Assembly (NCBI RefSeq): GCF_014646275.1
Contig: NZ_BMND01000006.1
Location: 210,901 to 274,900, forward strand
Length of the DNA: 64,000 bases
Reading direction: 5' to 3'
Origin: Streptomyces kronopolitis
GTDB lineage: Bacteria > Actinomycetota > Actinomycetes > Streptomycetales > Streptomycetaceae
Shown here: positions 1 to 8,170 of the stretch, piece by piece
How the letters are laid out: the number at the start of each line of letters is the position of its first letter
Numbering within the stretch: position 1 is the stretch's first letter
Program-made: the position numbers and the translations under genes
Notes under the pieces: generated by a model
What the model was told of the DNA's origin: nothing
The model's input: the letters and a program-made list of their open reading frames with translations, nothing else
Databases searched by the model: none

Positions 1-801
1 AACGTCACCGTGCACGCTCAGGATCAGAAGTCCGGTGTGGCTACGCAACGGAGTTGGCCGATCGCAAAAGTCAGGGAAGACCTCGAAGATCGGATTCTCA
101 ACCTGCCGCAGTTGAAGCTCACGCACGATGAAGTCGAACATGCGCAGCGCCTCGTGCACGCGTTCCTCGGCGAAGCCATCGAAGCCGACGGCGAAGACAG
201 CACTCCTTGGGAGGAGGCTCGGGCGGAGCTCGCGCTGACTCAGCTGGAGAAGCTCGTGGTCTCCAGCTTCAAGCTGAAGCTCGTGGAGACTGAGCACGAG
301 ATCGTGACGGTCACTGTTCCGCCTCCCATTCAGTCGTGGCCGCAGCCGACGATGTCGAAGATGCAGATCACGGACAAGGTGATCCGCGGCATGGGGTACA
401 CGGACTGGGGCAGCTCAATTCTCCCCGTGGTGCACTTCGATGCTCTGTCCACCGAGGTCAAGCTCGCCAACATGATGGACGTCAGCCCGAAGGTCGAGTG
501 GTGGCTGCGTCTCGAATCGCGTGGGGGCACGTACATCCAGTTGGACAACGGGTCCTGCTACTACCCGGACTTCATCGCCATCGACAAGGACGGCGTGCGC
601 TGGCTCGTCGAGGGGAAGTCGAACGCGGAGGCCACGAGCGAGTCGGTCCTGGCTAAGAAGGCCGCCGCCGTGGCGTGGGCAAAGGAAGTGACTGAACTCG
701 GGCAGTTCGGGACGTGGAAGTACCTGTTCGCTACGGAGGCTCACCTGAGCCAGTCGAACAGTTGGGACACCCTACTGACAGTCACAGGTGCCCGTGGATA
801 G
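1..801 (+). CDS. Type III restriction-like helicase/nuclease, C-terminal part (5' end outside window)
   Basis: The reading frame is open to the left edge, so this is the last 266 codons of a longer gene. The C-terminus carries a PD-(D/E)XK-like nuclease core: YYPDF (about residues 184-188 counting from the GTG at position 10), then WLVEGKS about 12 residues later, then an AVAWAKEV...FGTWKYLF tail. That arrangement is typical of the endonuclease domain at the end of type III restriction Res subunits and related DEAD/DEAH helicases. The helicase part is not in the window, so its presence is inferred from the family. The nuclease motif reads EGK instead of the more usual EVK. GC is visibly lower than in the core genes to the right, and the gene converges on the AlaRS-like gene with a shared hairpin between them. 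The methyltransferase partner, if any, would lie to the left. Confidence 0.6.
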   Translation, partial: NVTVHAQDQKSGVATQRSWPIAKVREDLEDRILNLPQLKLTHDEVEHAQRLVHAFLGEAIEADGEDSTPWEEARAELALTQLEKLVVSSFKLKLVETEHEIVTVTVPPPIQSWPQPTMSKMQITDKVIRGMGYTDWGSSILPVVHFDALSTEVKLANMMDVSPKVEWWLRLESRGGTYIQLDNGSCYYPDFIAIDKDGVRWLVEGKSNAEATSESVLAKKAAAVAWAKEVTELGQFGTWKYLFATEAHLSQSNSWDTLLTVTGARG

Positions 802-821
802 GAAGTAGGCATTATGACGCG

Positions 822-845
822 GGCCCCAGTCGCCAGGCTGGGGCC
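822..845. terminator. Bidirectional hairpin between convergent genes
   Basis: GGCCCCAG (822-829) and CTGGGGCC (838-845) form an 8-bp perfect stem with an 8-nt loop. It lies between two convergent stop codons, so it can serve as terminator for both genes. There is no U-tract, as is usual in Streptomyces. Confidence 0.6.
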
Positions 846-853
846 TGATGACG

Positions 854-1831
854 TTATCGGCGGTTGACCTCGGTCTCGACGATGGAGGCAACGGTGGGCC
901 ACGGAACGGCTAGCGCCGTGACCGTCGTCCAGTATTGGTGGGATGACCGAACTGCGGCGCTTACTCCAAGGCGTACTGATTCTGGCGTGAGTGTCCCGAG
1001 CACTCGGCGGGTCACCCCGCCGGCACTACGTGCCGAAGGGGTGATGCCGTGGCCGAGGAGAAGCGTCGCCGTGCGTATGGCATCCAATGCGGAAGGAGGC
1101 GCCGCTCCGGCAAGCGGTCCAAATATGAGCTCGTGCCAGCTTCGCAGTGTCCGAGCCCAGGCCAAGCGTTCAAGGCTGGTGCCGAGGTCGACGCCCATGC
1201 GCAGTGGATTCTCCGCGTTCCAGAGGAGAACAATGTCGCCCAGGGTGAGGTCCAAGTGCCGGAACCGGAGGGTGATTCCCTTGACTTGGCGACGCTGCCA
1301 CACCGCGAGTCGGCCGTAGATGCTTATGTGTCGGACGTGGAAGCCGAGTTGGGATAGCACGGATAGCCAGGCGTCGAGTATTGCTCCGTATTCGTCGATG
1401 CTGCCGACTGGTTGGACACAGGAGACGTTGACGAAGGAGGTCAGAAACCCGTCACACAGCTCTCCGGAGGCGGTGCGTTGGCCGGTGAATCGCACCACGG
1501 GTTGAGGGATGAAACCGCGGCGGTAGGTCTCTAAGCGGCCTTCCTTGAGGAGCGGGTCGAGGGCCTGGACAGCCGAAATGGTCAGTTCCGTCTCCCGCCC
1601 CCAACGCAGGGGCAGGCAGGCGTCCCGCTTGATTCCTTGAGCAGCGAAGCCCTCTTTGAGCGCTCCGAGCAGCTCTGCCCACGAAGGGGGACGACGGGGC
1701 GGGCAGTATGGGGACCCGCGATGAGGGTGCTGGATCTCTAAGAAGTCCCCGTTGAGGGAGAACTCCCAATGAACTCCCAACGCTTGGCGCAGTAGTCCGG
1801 GTAGCTGCTCACTCACTGCCCCGTCGATCAC
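854..1831 (-). CDS. Class II aminoacyl-tRNA synthetase-like protein (AlaRS core-like)
   Basis: A 325-aa protein with a GTG start. It is not a standard annotated enzyme by eye, but several stretches follow the alanyl-tRNA synthetase catalytic core in order. TSFVNVSCVQPV (131-142) resembles the AlaRS N-terminal FxNxxMVQ segment. LGDIVLLWN (198-206) resembles LGD...EIWN. GTSLERLAW (217-225) resembles motif 3 GMGLER. HGITPSARSAGGVTRR (261-276) resembles DGIxPSNxGxGYVLRR. The editing and C-Ala domains of full AlaRS (about 870 aa) are absent, so it cannot be a housekeeping AlaRS. The start overlaps the glycosyltransferase stop (GTGA), indicating translational coupling in a SerRS-GT-AlaRS-like operon. 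I infer a specialised tRNA or adenylation role. The resemblance is by motif reading only and should be treated as a hypothesis. Confidence 0.55.
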   Translation of the reverse strand: MIDGAVSEQLPGLLRQALGVHWEFSLNGDFLEIQHPHRGSPYCPPRRPPSWAELLGALKEGFAAQGIKRDACLPLRWGRETELTISAVQALDPLLKEGRLETYRRGFIPQPVVRFTGQRTASGELCDGFLTSFVNVSCVQPVGSIDEYGAILDAWLSVLSQLGFHVRHISIYGRLAVWQRRQVKGITLRFRHLDLTLGDIVLLWNAENPLRMGVDLGTSLERLAWARTLRSWHELIFGPLAGAAPPSALDAIRTATLLLGHGITPSARSAGGVTRRVLGTLTPESVRLGVSAAVRSSHQYWTTVTALAVPWPTVASIVETEVNRR

Positions 1832-2846
1832 GGCCGGGCCGCCATCCCCTTAAAGTGCCGCGCGGGGTCGAACCGTAGCTGGCCGATCTCCTGCACCTGT
1901 CGGTGGTTGAGGGCCTCGGCTTGTTCGACTGCCTCAGCGAGTTCGACCGCTGCCTTCTCGTCGTCCACTTCGGGATCGAGGACGGCGATTGACCCGGTCT
2001 GGTCGCACAGGGCGGCCTCGGCGCACGTTCCCCTGCGCCAGGTCAGCGCCGCCATGGGGGTGCCGGCCCGCAGGGACTCGCCGAACACTGCGGCTCCGGC
2101 CTCCACGTAGGTGCGCGCGTACGTGTAGACGAACACGGATGCGTCACGGAGAGCGGCGGTCTTGGCGGGGCCGCCAAGCTCGCCCACCAGCTCGACGTGA
2201 TCGGCGGTGAAGAGCTTCTCGTGTCGGCGTACGTAGTCCTCGTCGAAAACAGGCCCCACGACGCGTATCCGGCGGCCGAGTATCTGTGCTGCTCTCAGAG
2301 CTAGATGCGGGGCCTTCTCCTCATCTATTCGGCCAAGCCACACCAGGTCACGCCCGCCAACCGAGGGCGGCTCCTCCTCGTTGAGCCCGAGGTGGACGGC
2401 GAGTTCCGGTATCGGCTGGTGAGCTGCGTACCGCTCGATCATCTCGGGCGAGTAGCAGTACAGCCGCGACCGCCTACCGTCGAACGCCGTCTCAGTGTGC
2501 TGAAAGATCGGCGAGTGCTGGAATGTCGCCACGTCGCAATCGAGCTCGCTCCACGTGCGTGTCCAAGCGGCGAGTGAGGGGTACCCGTGGCCGACCACCA
2601 GGAGGTCGTATCCCGCGCTGCGCAGGTCACGCTCTGCTTGAGATCCTGGCGTGACGTCCTCAAGACGGACTGGCTTGCGGACCCATTCGGCTTCCAGGTC
2701 CGTGAGCCAGCCCGGCCCGAGGAGATGCACGTCGGCGCCTGCGGCACGGGCGCCTACTGCGACCGCCCAAAGCCATCGTTCGATCCCGCCGTATCCGGCT
2801 GGGGGAAAAGCGTAGCTACCAGGAAAGTCGCAGACGCCGACGAGCA

Positions 2847-2847
<1 letters not shown>
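1828..2847 (-). CDS. GT4-type glycosyltransferase
   Basis: A 339-aa GT-B fold glycosyltransferase. YGGIERWLW near residues 18-26 is the donor/acceptor cleft loop of GT4 enzymes. WLGRIDEEKAPHLALRAA marks the start of the C-terminal Rossmann domain. EAGAAVFGE is the E-x7-E nucleotide-sugar motif. There are no membrane segments or signal peptide, so it should be cytosolic. The substrate cannot be told from sequence. The GTG start shares one base with the TAG stop of the upstream SerRS fragment (TAGTG), and its TGA overlaps the GTG of the AlaRS-like gene, so the three genes form one leftward operon. Linkage to two tRNA-synthetase-like proteins is unusual for a GT4 enzyme and suggests a glycosylated, tRNA-dependent product, or a nucleic-acid or tRNA acceptor. 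That is inference. Confidence 0.85.
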
Positions 2848-4083
<1,236 letters not shown>

Positions 4084-4084
4084 C

Positions 4085-4134
4085 GTGCTGGATGTGCTGG
4101 TTAAGTTCTGACCGTACTGGATCTGTGCTGGATG
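4085..4134. repeat. Iterated GTGCTGGAT-type direct repeats downstream of integrase
   Basis: Four copies of a G-T-(G/A)-C-T-G-G-(A/T)-T word start at 4085, 4094, 4114 and 4125, immediately after the integrase stop. The offsets (9, 20, 11) are close to whole helical turns. That is the expected layout of arm-type integrase or excisionase binding sites. This is inference from arrangement only. Confidence 0.4.
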
Positions 4135-4245
4135 CGACCTTCGCAGAGTGCGTTTCCGCAGGTGACAGCTCTGCACTACGGATTCCGGTTCAACGTGTAA
4201 GCGCCCCATCGCCGCACGCTAGCTGGTTTCACCAGACCTACGGGT

Positions 4246-4283
4246 CAGAAGGGGTCGGGTTCAAGTGAGCCCGACCCCTTCTG
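4246..4283. terminator. Strong hairpin between integrase remnant and Uma2 gene
   Basis: CAGAAGGGGTCGGG (4246-4259) pairs perfectly with CCCGACCCCTTCTG (4270-4283), 14 bp with a 10-nt loop. It sits between convergent genes and can end transcripts from both sides. The loop contains GGTTCAAGT, the T-loop-like word discussed in the findings. Confidence 0.7.
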
Positions 4284-4310
4284 CCTTCCGTGCCGACTTG
4301 GTGCTGACTT

Positions 4311-4892
4311 TCAGCTGCTGCGGGGCGGCGTCAGCTTGTCGAGGTCCAGGTTGATCTCGAAGGGCGCCGGGCGCTGGAGGGTGCCCCGGAAGATCCCGGC
4401 GGGCGCGTATGCGCCGGTGGGTTCGTCGAGTTCGTAGACGTGGACGACGGGTTCCCCGTCCTCGTCCTCGATGCACCAGTAGTGCGGGATGCCGGCCTCC
4501 GCGTACTTGCGGAGTTTTACTGTGCGATCGCGGTGCGCAGACTCGGGCGATACGGCCTCGACGACGAGTTTCACGTTCTCCGGGGCGTACCAGGTCCGGT
4601 CGGGGTCGTAGGGCAGATCTGTCAGCAGGAGGTCCGGCTCGGGACGGTTGCGGGCATCGAGGCGGATCGTCATCTCGCGCTCGACCTCGAGGTCTGCTGG
4701 CGCCTGCGCCATGAGCGCGGTGGTCAGGGCGGTGACGAGGCGGCCGTGCCAGGACCGCTGGGGCGACATCATGAAGACGAGGGCTCCGTCGATGAGCTCG
4801 GTGTGGCGGGGTGCCTCGGGGAGGCGGTCGAGATCCTCCGCGAACCAGCCTTCCGCGCGGGGCGGGCGCATCCAGTCGGGCAGTGCGGTCAT
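4311..4892 (-). CDS. Uma2 family (DUF820) PD-(D/E)XK endonuclease
   Basis: A 193-aa protein of the Uma2/DUF820 family, a restriction-endonuclease-fold group that is abundant in Streptomyces and cyanobacteria. The fold signature is visible: HTELIDGALVFMMSP in the N-terminal strand, PEPDLLL with the catalytic Asp at about residue 87, and KLVVEAVSPES with the Glu at about 112. RTVKLRKYAEAGIPHYW follows, with the family's conserved Lys and Tyr/Trp. Length is normal for the family. The cellular role of most members is unknown and nothing here identifies a partner. It stands alone on the minus strand at the boundary between the accessory island and the core. The ATG is at 4892; the stretch upstream is short and has no other good start. 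Confidence 0.85.
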   Translation of the reverse strand: MTALPDWMRPPRAEGWFAEDLDRLPEAPRHTELIDGALVFMMSPQRSWHGRLVTALTTALMAQAPADLEVEREMTIRLDARNRPEPDLLLTDLPYDPDRTWYAPENVKLVVEAVSPESAHRDRTVKLRKYAEAGIPHYWCIEDEDGEPVVHVYELDEPTGAYAPAGIFRGTLQRPAPFEINLDLDKLTPPRSS

Positions 4893-4999
4893 GGCTTCAC
4901 GGTAGCGGGCCGCGGCTCAAGCTGGAGAGTCAACGATCCCGGTCCGGGAGTTTTCGGAACCCGTCGCACCATAACCGCCCACACGCCTGGCATCCGGCC

Positions 5000-5092
5000 A
5001 TGAGTGACTCATCGGTCCAGGTCGCCGCGGTGGTCACCGCCGTGGCGGCTCTCGTCTTCTCGACGACGGCCGCGTTGTGGGCCCTTGCCTGA
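5000..5092 (+). CDS. Possible 30-aa membrane peptide
   Basis: An ATG at 5000 opens a 30-codon frame whose product, beginning MSDSSVQVAAVV, is one hydrophobic helix (roughly residues 8-30). No Shine-Dalgarno sequence precedes it and the same frame is open upstream, so coding is uncertain. It lies in the 256-bp gap between the divergent Uma2 gene and the carbonic anhydrase 3' end. The rest of that gap holds nothing I can name. Confidence 0.25.
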   Translation: MSDSSVQVAAVVTAVAALVFSTTAALWALA

Positions 5093-5148
5093 AAACCGGC
5101 GCCCGTGCGGGAGTTGCCGCCGTCGCACAGCCCCGCCCGCCGCGACGA

Positions 5149-5907
5149 TCAGGAAGGCGCCCCCGACAAGACCTCGACCTTGCCGGTGTCGAGGGAGTAG
5201 TAGGCGCCGATGACGGCGAGGGTGCCTTTTTTGACGAGGGGGGAGAGGTCCTGGTTGGTGCGTAGGGCGGCGGCGGTGAGGGTGACCTGGTTGCGGGCCA
5301 TGGTGTCGACGGGGTCGGCGGCGCCGCCCTGGCGGACCGTTTCTTCGTATGCGGGGCGCAGGGCCCTGGCGATCGCTTCCAGGTTGCCGGGCAGCGGCTT
5401 GCCGTCGCGCAGGGAGTTGTACGAGGCCTCGACGGCGCCGCAGCGCTGGTGGCCGAGGACGACGATGAGCGGGGTGCCGCTGGTCATGGGGCCGTACTCG
5501 ACGGAACCGGTGACCACCGGGCCGACCGCCTCGCCGCCCGTGCGCATGACGTAGAGGTCGCCGAGCCCGGTGTCGAAGAGGAGCTCCGGCGGCACCCGGG
5601 AGTCGATGCACGAGAGGACCGAGCCGAAGGGCTGCTGCTTCTCGGCCACGAACTCGCGGCGGCTCGGGTCCCGGTCGGGGTGCTGGAGGTTGCCGCTCAC
5701 CCAGCGCTGGTTGCCGGCCATCAGCCGTGCGAAGGCCGCGGCGGGGGTGGTCGGCCGGGCCTGCGGCGAAGCGGCCCGGCCTTGTGGCGACGCGCCGGCC
5801 GGCAGCGGGGCGGCACGCTTCGACGAACAGCCCGTGAGGGCGGCCGTGGCGACGACGAGGCCCCCGGCGAGCATGGCCCTGCGGTCCGGGTGTGCGGCTG
5901 AGTCCAT
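5149..5907 (-). CDS. Exported beta-class carbonic anhydrase, putative lipoprotein
   Basis: A 252-aa protein that should reversibly hydrate CO2. The beta-carbonic anhydrase zinc ligands are clear: Cys100-x-Asp102-x-Arg104 in SCIDSRVPPELLFDTGLG, and His153-x-x-Cys156 in LGHQRCGAVE, with TGGEAV and GSVEYG in between. Unlike the usual cytosolic family members it starts with an export signal. DRRAML is followed by a hydrophobic run and a lipobox-like ALTGC (Cys27), then a Pro/Ala-rich linker to about residue 55. The adjacent Arg pair before the hydrophobic run is compatible with Tat export. It would act on the outer face of the membrane. The PIG-L gene lies upstream on the same strand across a 181-bp gap that shows no terminator, so co-transcription is possible. 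Confidence 0.88.
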   Translation of the reverse strand: MDSAAHPDRRAMLAGGLVVATAALTGCSSKRAAPLPAGASPQGRAASPQARPTTPAAAFARLMAGNQRWVSGNLQHPDRDPSRREFVAEKQQPFGSVLSCIDSRVPPELLFDTGLGDLYVMRTGGEAVGPVVTGSVEYGPMTSGTPLIVVLGHQRCGAVEASYNSLRDGKPLPGNLEAIARALRPAYEETVRQGGAADPVDTMARNQVTLTAAALRTNQDLSPLVKKGTLAVIGAYYSLDTGKVEVLSGAPS

Positions 5908-6088
5908 CGGTCGTTCCCCTCGGTCGGCTGAGACGGGTGCGTGGGTCGTGGCCAGGGGGATTGTTCAGCGCGAGGCGGGCACTCGGGGGGAGGCGCCAGC
6001 GGACGCGGTCCGGTGTGCCACCGACGGCCCACAGAACCGGCCCGGTCGGCGCATCGGGTGCGGGGAGCGGCGCCGCCCCGCACCCGCG

Positions 6089-6835
6089 TCAGCGGGGGAA
6101 GACCTGGAAGAGCGTGGCCGGGTGGCCCCGGTAGCGCTCGCCGCCGTTGCGCAGCATCTGCTCGATGAAGGTCCGGGCGTAGGTGTGCGGGTCCTGGCCG
6201 GCGCCGCGCAGGCCCTTGATGTAGGTGGCGTGGGCCGCCAGAGAAGCGACCGCGCGGTCGATGCCGGGGCCGACCTCGGCGGCGTGGGTGGGGTGCGGGG
6301 AGCCCGCCACGGCCACCCAGCGGACGCCGTTCCAGGGCGCCAGGCCCTTCGCCGCGGTCAGGTCGCGGAAGATCCAGCGGTTGCCGGCGTCGCCTGCCGC
6401 GTCGAGGACCGCGCGGCCGACCACCCGGTGGTCGGGGGTGTTCCAGCGGCCGCCGCCCCAGGTGTCGTGGTGGTTGAGGGTCACCAGCAGCTCGGGGCGG
6501 TGGCGGCGGATGGCCGCGGACAGATCGCGGCGCAGCGTCCGGCCGGGCTCGATGACGCCGTCGTGGTGGTGGTCGAGGAACTCGACGGTGTGCACGCCGA
6601 CGAGTGCCGCGCCGGCCCGCTGCTCCTCCTCGCGGACCGCGGCGCTCTCCGCCGGCGCGAGCCCGTCGATACCGGCCTCACCACGGGTGACCAGGAGGTA
6701 GCTGACCTCGCGCCCGGCGGCGGTCCATTCGGCGATGGCGGCCGCGGCGCCGTATTCGAGGTCGTCGGGGTGGGCGACGACGGCGAGTGCGCGCTGCCAG
6801 TCCTTGGGCATGGGGGAGAGGTGTTCGGCGGGCAT
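6089..6835 (-). CDS. PIG-L family deacetylase
   Basis: A 248-aa LmbE/PIG-L fold zinc-dependent N-deacetylase. VVAHPDDLEYGAAA (His22, Asp25 and Glu27 region) is the defining AHPDDxE motif. NTPDHRVVGRAV carries the distal His that completes the metal site. Relatives deacetylate GlcNAc-type sugars (MshB, Mca) or antibiotic intermediates. This one lacks the mycothiol-specific features of the MshB encoded at 40585, and no sugar pathway is next to it, so the substrate is unknown. No signal peptide is seen, so it is cytosolic. An alternative start is the second Met (residue 9, just before KDW). The first Met has AGGGA about 6 nt upstream and is preferred. Confidence 0.85.
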   Translation of the reverse strand: MPAEHLSPMPKDWQRALAVVAHPDDLEYGAAAAIAEWTAAGREVSYLLVTRGEAGIDGLAPAESAAVREEEQRAGAALVGVHTVEFLDHHHDGVIEPGRTLRRDLSAAIRRHRPELLVTLNHHDTWGGGRWNTPDHRVVGRAVLDAAGDAGNRWIFRDLTAAKGLAPWNGVRWVAVAGSPHPTHAAEVGPGIDRAVASLAAHATYIKGLRGAGQDPHTYARTFIEQMLRNGGERYRGHPATLFQVFPR

Positions 6836-7170
6836 GGGGTCCCTTCCTTTCCCGTCCGGGTGGCGCCGCCCGCCTTGGGGTGCGCCGGATTCTCCGTACG
6901 CCGTTGTCGCCGGCGTTCTCCGGTCGCGTCCCGGGTGCGCGGGTGGCCCCGCTTCGATCGTGACACGCCTGGGAGACGGCTACCGGGTGGGTGGGGAGAA
7001 GGGGAGGGGTGGCGCGGGGTGGGCCGGGCGGCGGCGCCGGCCCCCGATCTCGGGTTTTACACGGGCTGAGCTGGGATTCATCACATCAGGCGAATATCTG
7101 GCCCAAGCTTGCGGTCGGCGACAGGCGGTTGCCACGCTGTTGCTGACTGTCAAGCTGTTGGGAGGGGCAT
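6836..7170. other. Divergent intergenic region, 335 bp
   Basis: This gap lies between the leftward PIG-L gene and the rightward GntR gene and must contain both promoters. I see a purine-rich stretch (about 6990-7020) and no convincing paired -35/-10 hexamers, inverted repeats or small reading frame. The last 20 bases hold the GntR ribosome site. Confidence 0.4.
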
Positions 7171-7923
7171 GTGCCTTTCGGTGAGCAGCCCGCGTACCTC
7201 CGAGTCGCCGGCGACCTGCGCCAGAAAATCGTCGACGGCTTACTGCCGCCGCACACCCGTCTCCCTTCCCAGGCGCGTATCCGCGAGGAGTACGGCGTCT
7301 CGGACACCGTCGCGCTGGAGGCCAGGAAGGTCCTGATGGCCGAGGGGCTGGTCGAGGGCCGCTCGGGGTCGGGTACCTATGTGCGCGAGCAGCCCGTGCC
7401 GCGCCGCATCGCCCGCGTCGGCTTCCACTCGTCGGGCGGCTGCACGCCGTTCCGGCAGGAGCAGACGGACGAGCGGGTGCGGGGCACCTGGGAGTCCAGC
7501 AGCGAGCAGGAGGCGGCCGGACCGGCCGTCGCCGGCCGGCTGCGGATCGAGCAGGGGGCCAAGGTGATGCGGACGCGCTATGTCTTCCGGGCCGAGGGGG
7601 AGCCGGCCATGCTCTCGACGTCCTGGGAGCCCCTGGAGGTGACCGGGCGGACGCCGGTGATGCTGCCGGAGGAGGGGCCGCTGGCGGGGCGCGGGGTGGT
7701 CGAGCGGATGGCGGCCATCGACGTCGTGGTGGACAACGTCGTCGAGGAGGTCGGTGCCCGGCCGGCGCTGGCCGAGGAGGCCATGACGCTGGGCGGAGTG
7801 CCGGGGCATGCGGTGCTGGTCGTGTCGCGGACGTATTTCGCGGGCGGCCGGCCGGTCGAGACGGCCGATGTGGTCACCCTCGCCGACCGCCACCGGGTGA
7901 CCTACCACCTGCCGGTGAAGTAG
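7171..7923 (+). CDS. GntR/HutC family transcriptional regulator with a TTA codon
   Basis: A 250-aa regulator. The N-terminal winged helix (residues 8-75) includes LRVAGDLRQKIVDG, LPSQARIREEYGVSDTV and EGLVEGRSGSGTYV, the standard GntR recognition and wing. The rest (about 90-245) is a UTRA ligand-binding domain of the HutC subfamily (VMRTRYVFRAEGEPAMLSTS; VSRTYFAGGRPVETADVV). The GTG start is supported by GGAGG five bases upstream. Codon 24 is TTA (7240-7242), the rare leucine codon read by the bldA tRNA in Streptomyces, so translation is probably developmentally limited. The next gene downstream, an amino-acid permease on the same strand, is the most likely target besides autoregulation. The effector cannot be told from sequence. 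Confidence 0.9.
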   Translation: MPFGEQPAYLRVAGDLRQKIVDGLLPPHTRLPSQARIREEYGVSDTVALEARKVLMAEGLVEGRSGSGTYVREQPVPRRIARVGFHSSGGCTPFRQEQTDERVRGTWESSSEQEAAGPAVAGRLRIEQGAKVMRTRYVFRAEGEPAMLSTSWEPLEVTGRTPVMLPEEGPLAGRGVVERMAAIDVVVDNVVEEVGARPALAEEAMTLGGVPGHAVLVVSRTYFAGGRPVETADVVTLADRHRVTYHLPVK

Positions 7924-8013
7924 CCGCGGAGACGCTCCCGTCCCTCCTGTGCGCGTGCGCGAGACGCCAAGTGTTCGCCTGCGGTTCTCGGCCAGGGGAC
8001 CGTTTTGGGCTGG

Positions 8014-8025
8014 TTTGTGCGCAAA
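8014..8025. promoter_or_regulatory. Near-palindrome in AT-rich permease leader (possible operator)
   Basis: The 247-bp gap between the GntR gene and the permease holds an unusually AT-rich stretch (about 8000-8095, including a run of seven T). In it, TTTGTGCGCAAA is a near-palindrome that a GntR-type dimer could bind. This is a candidate site only. Confidence 0.3.
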
Positions 8026-8170
8026 ATTTGGCCGAAACCTTGTGTTGGATAAGTCACAGACCCTCAACTGGGCGGCTTTTTTTGGCAGCTGTGGGAAGCC
8101 GACGCCTCGATTCGCTCTTACGATGGCGAAGTTTGTGCACGGCACGGGGGAAGACCAGGAGACCAAGCAC

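Noticed and set aside
4176..4283. A functional tRNA gene
   Set aside because: The T-loop and anticodon-loop words are present, but no acceptor stem, D-arm or proper anticodon stem can be formed around them.
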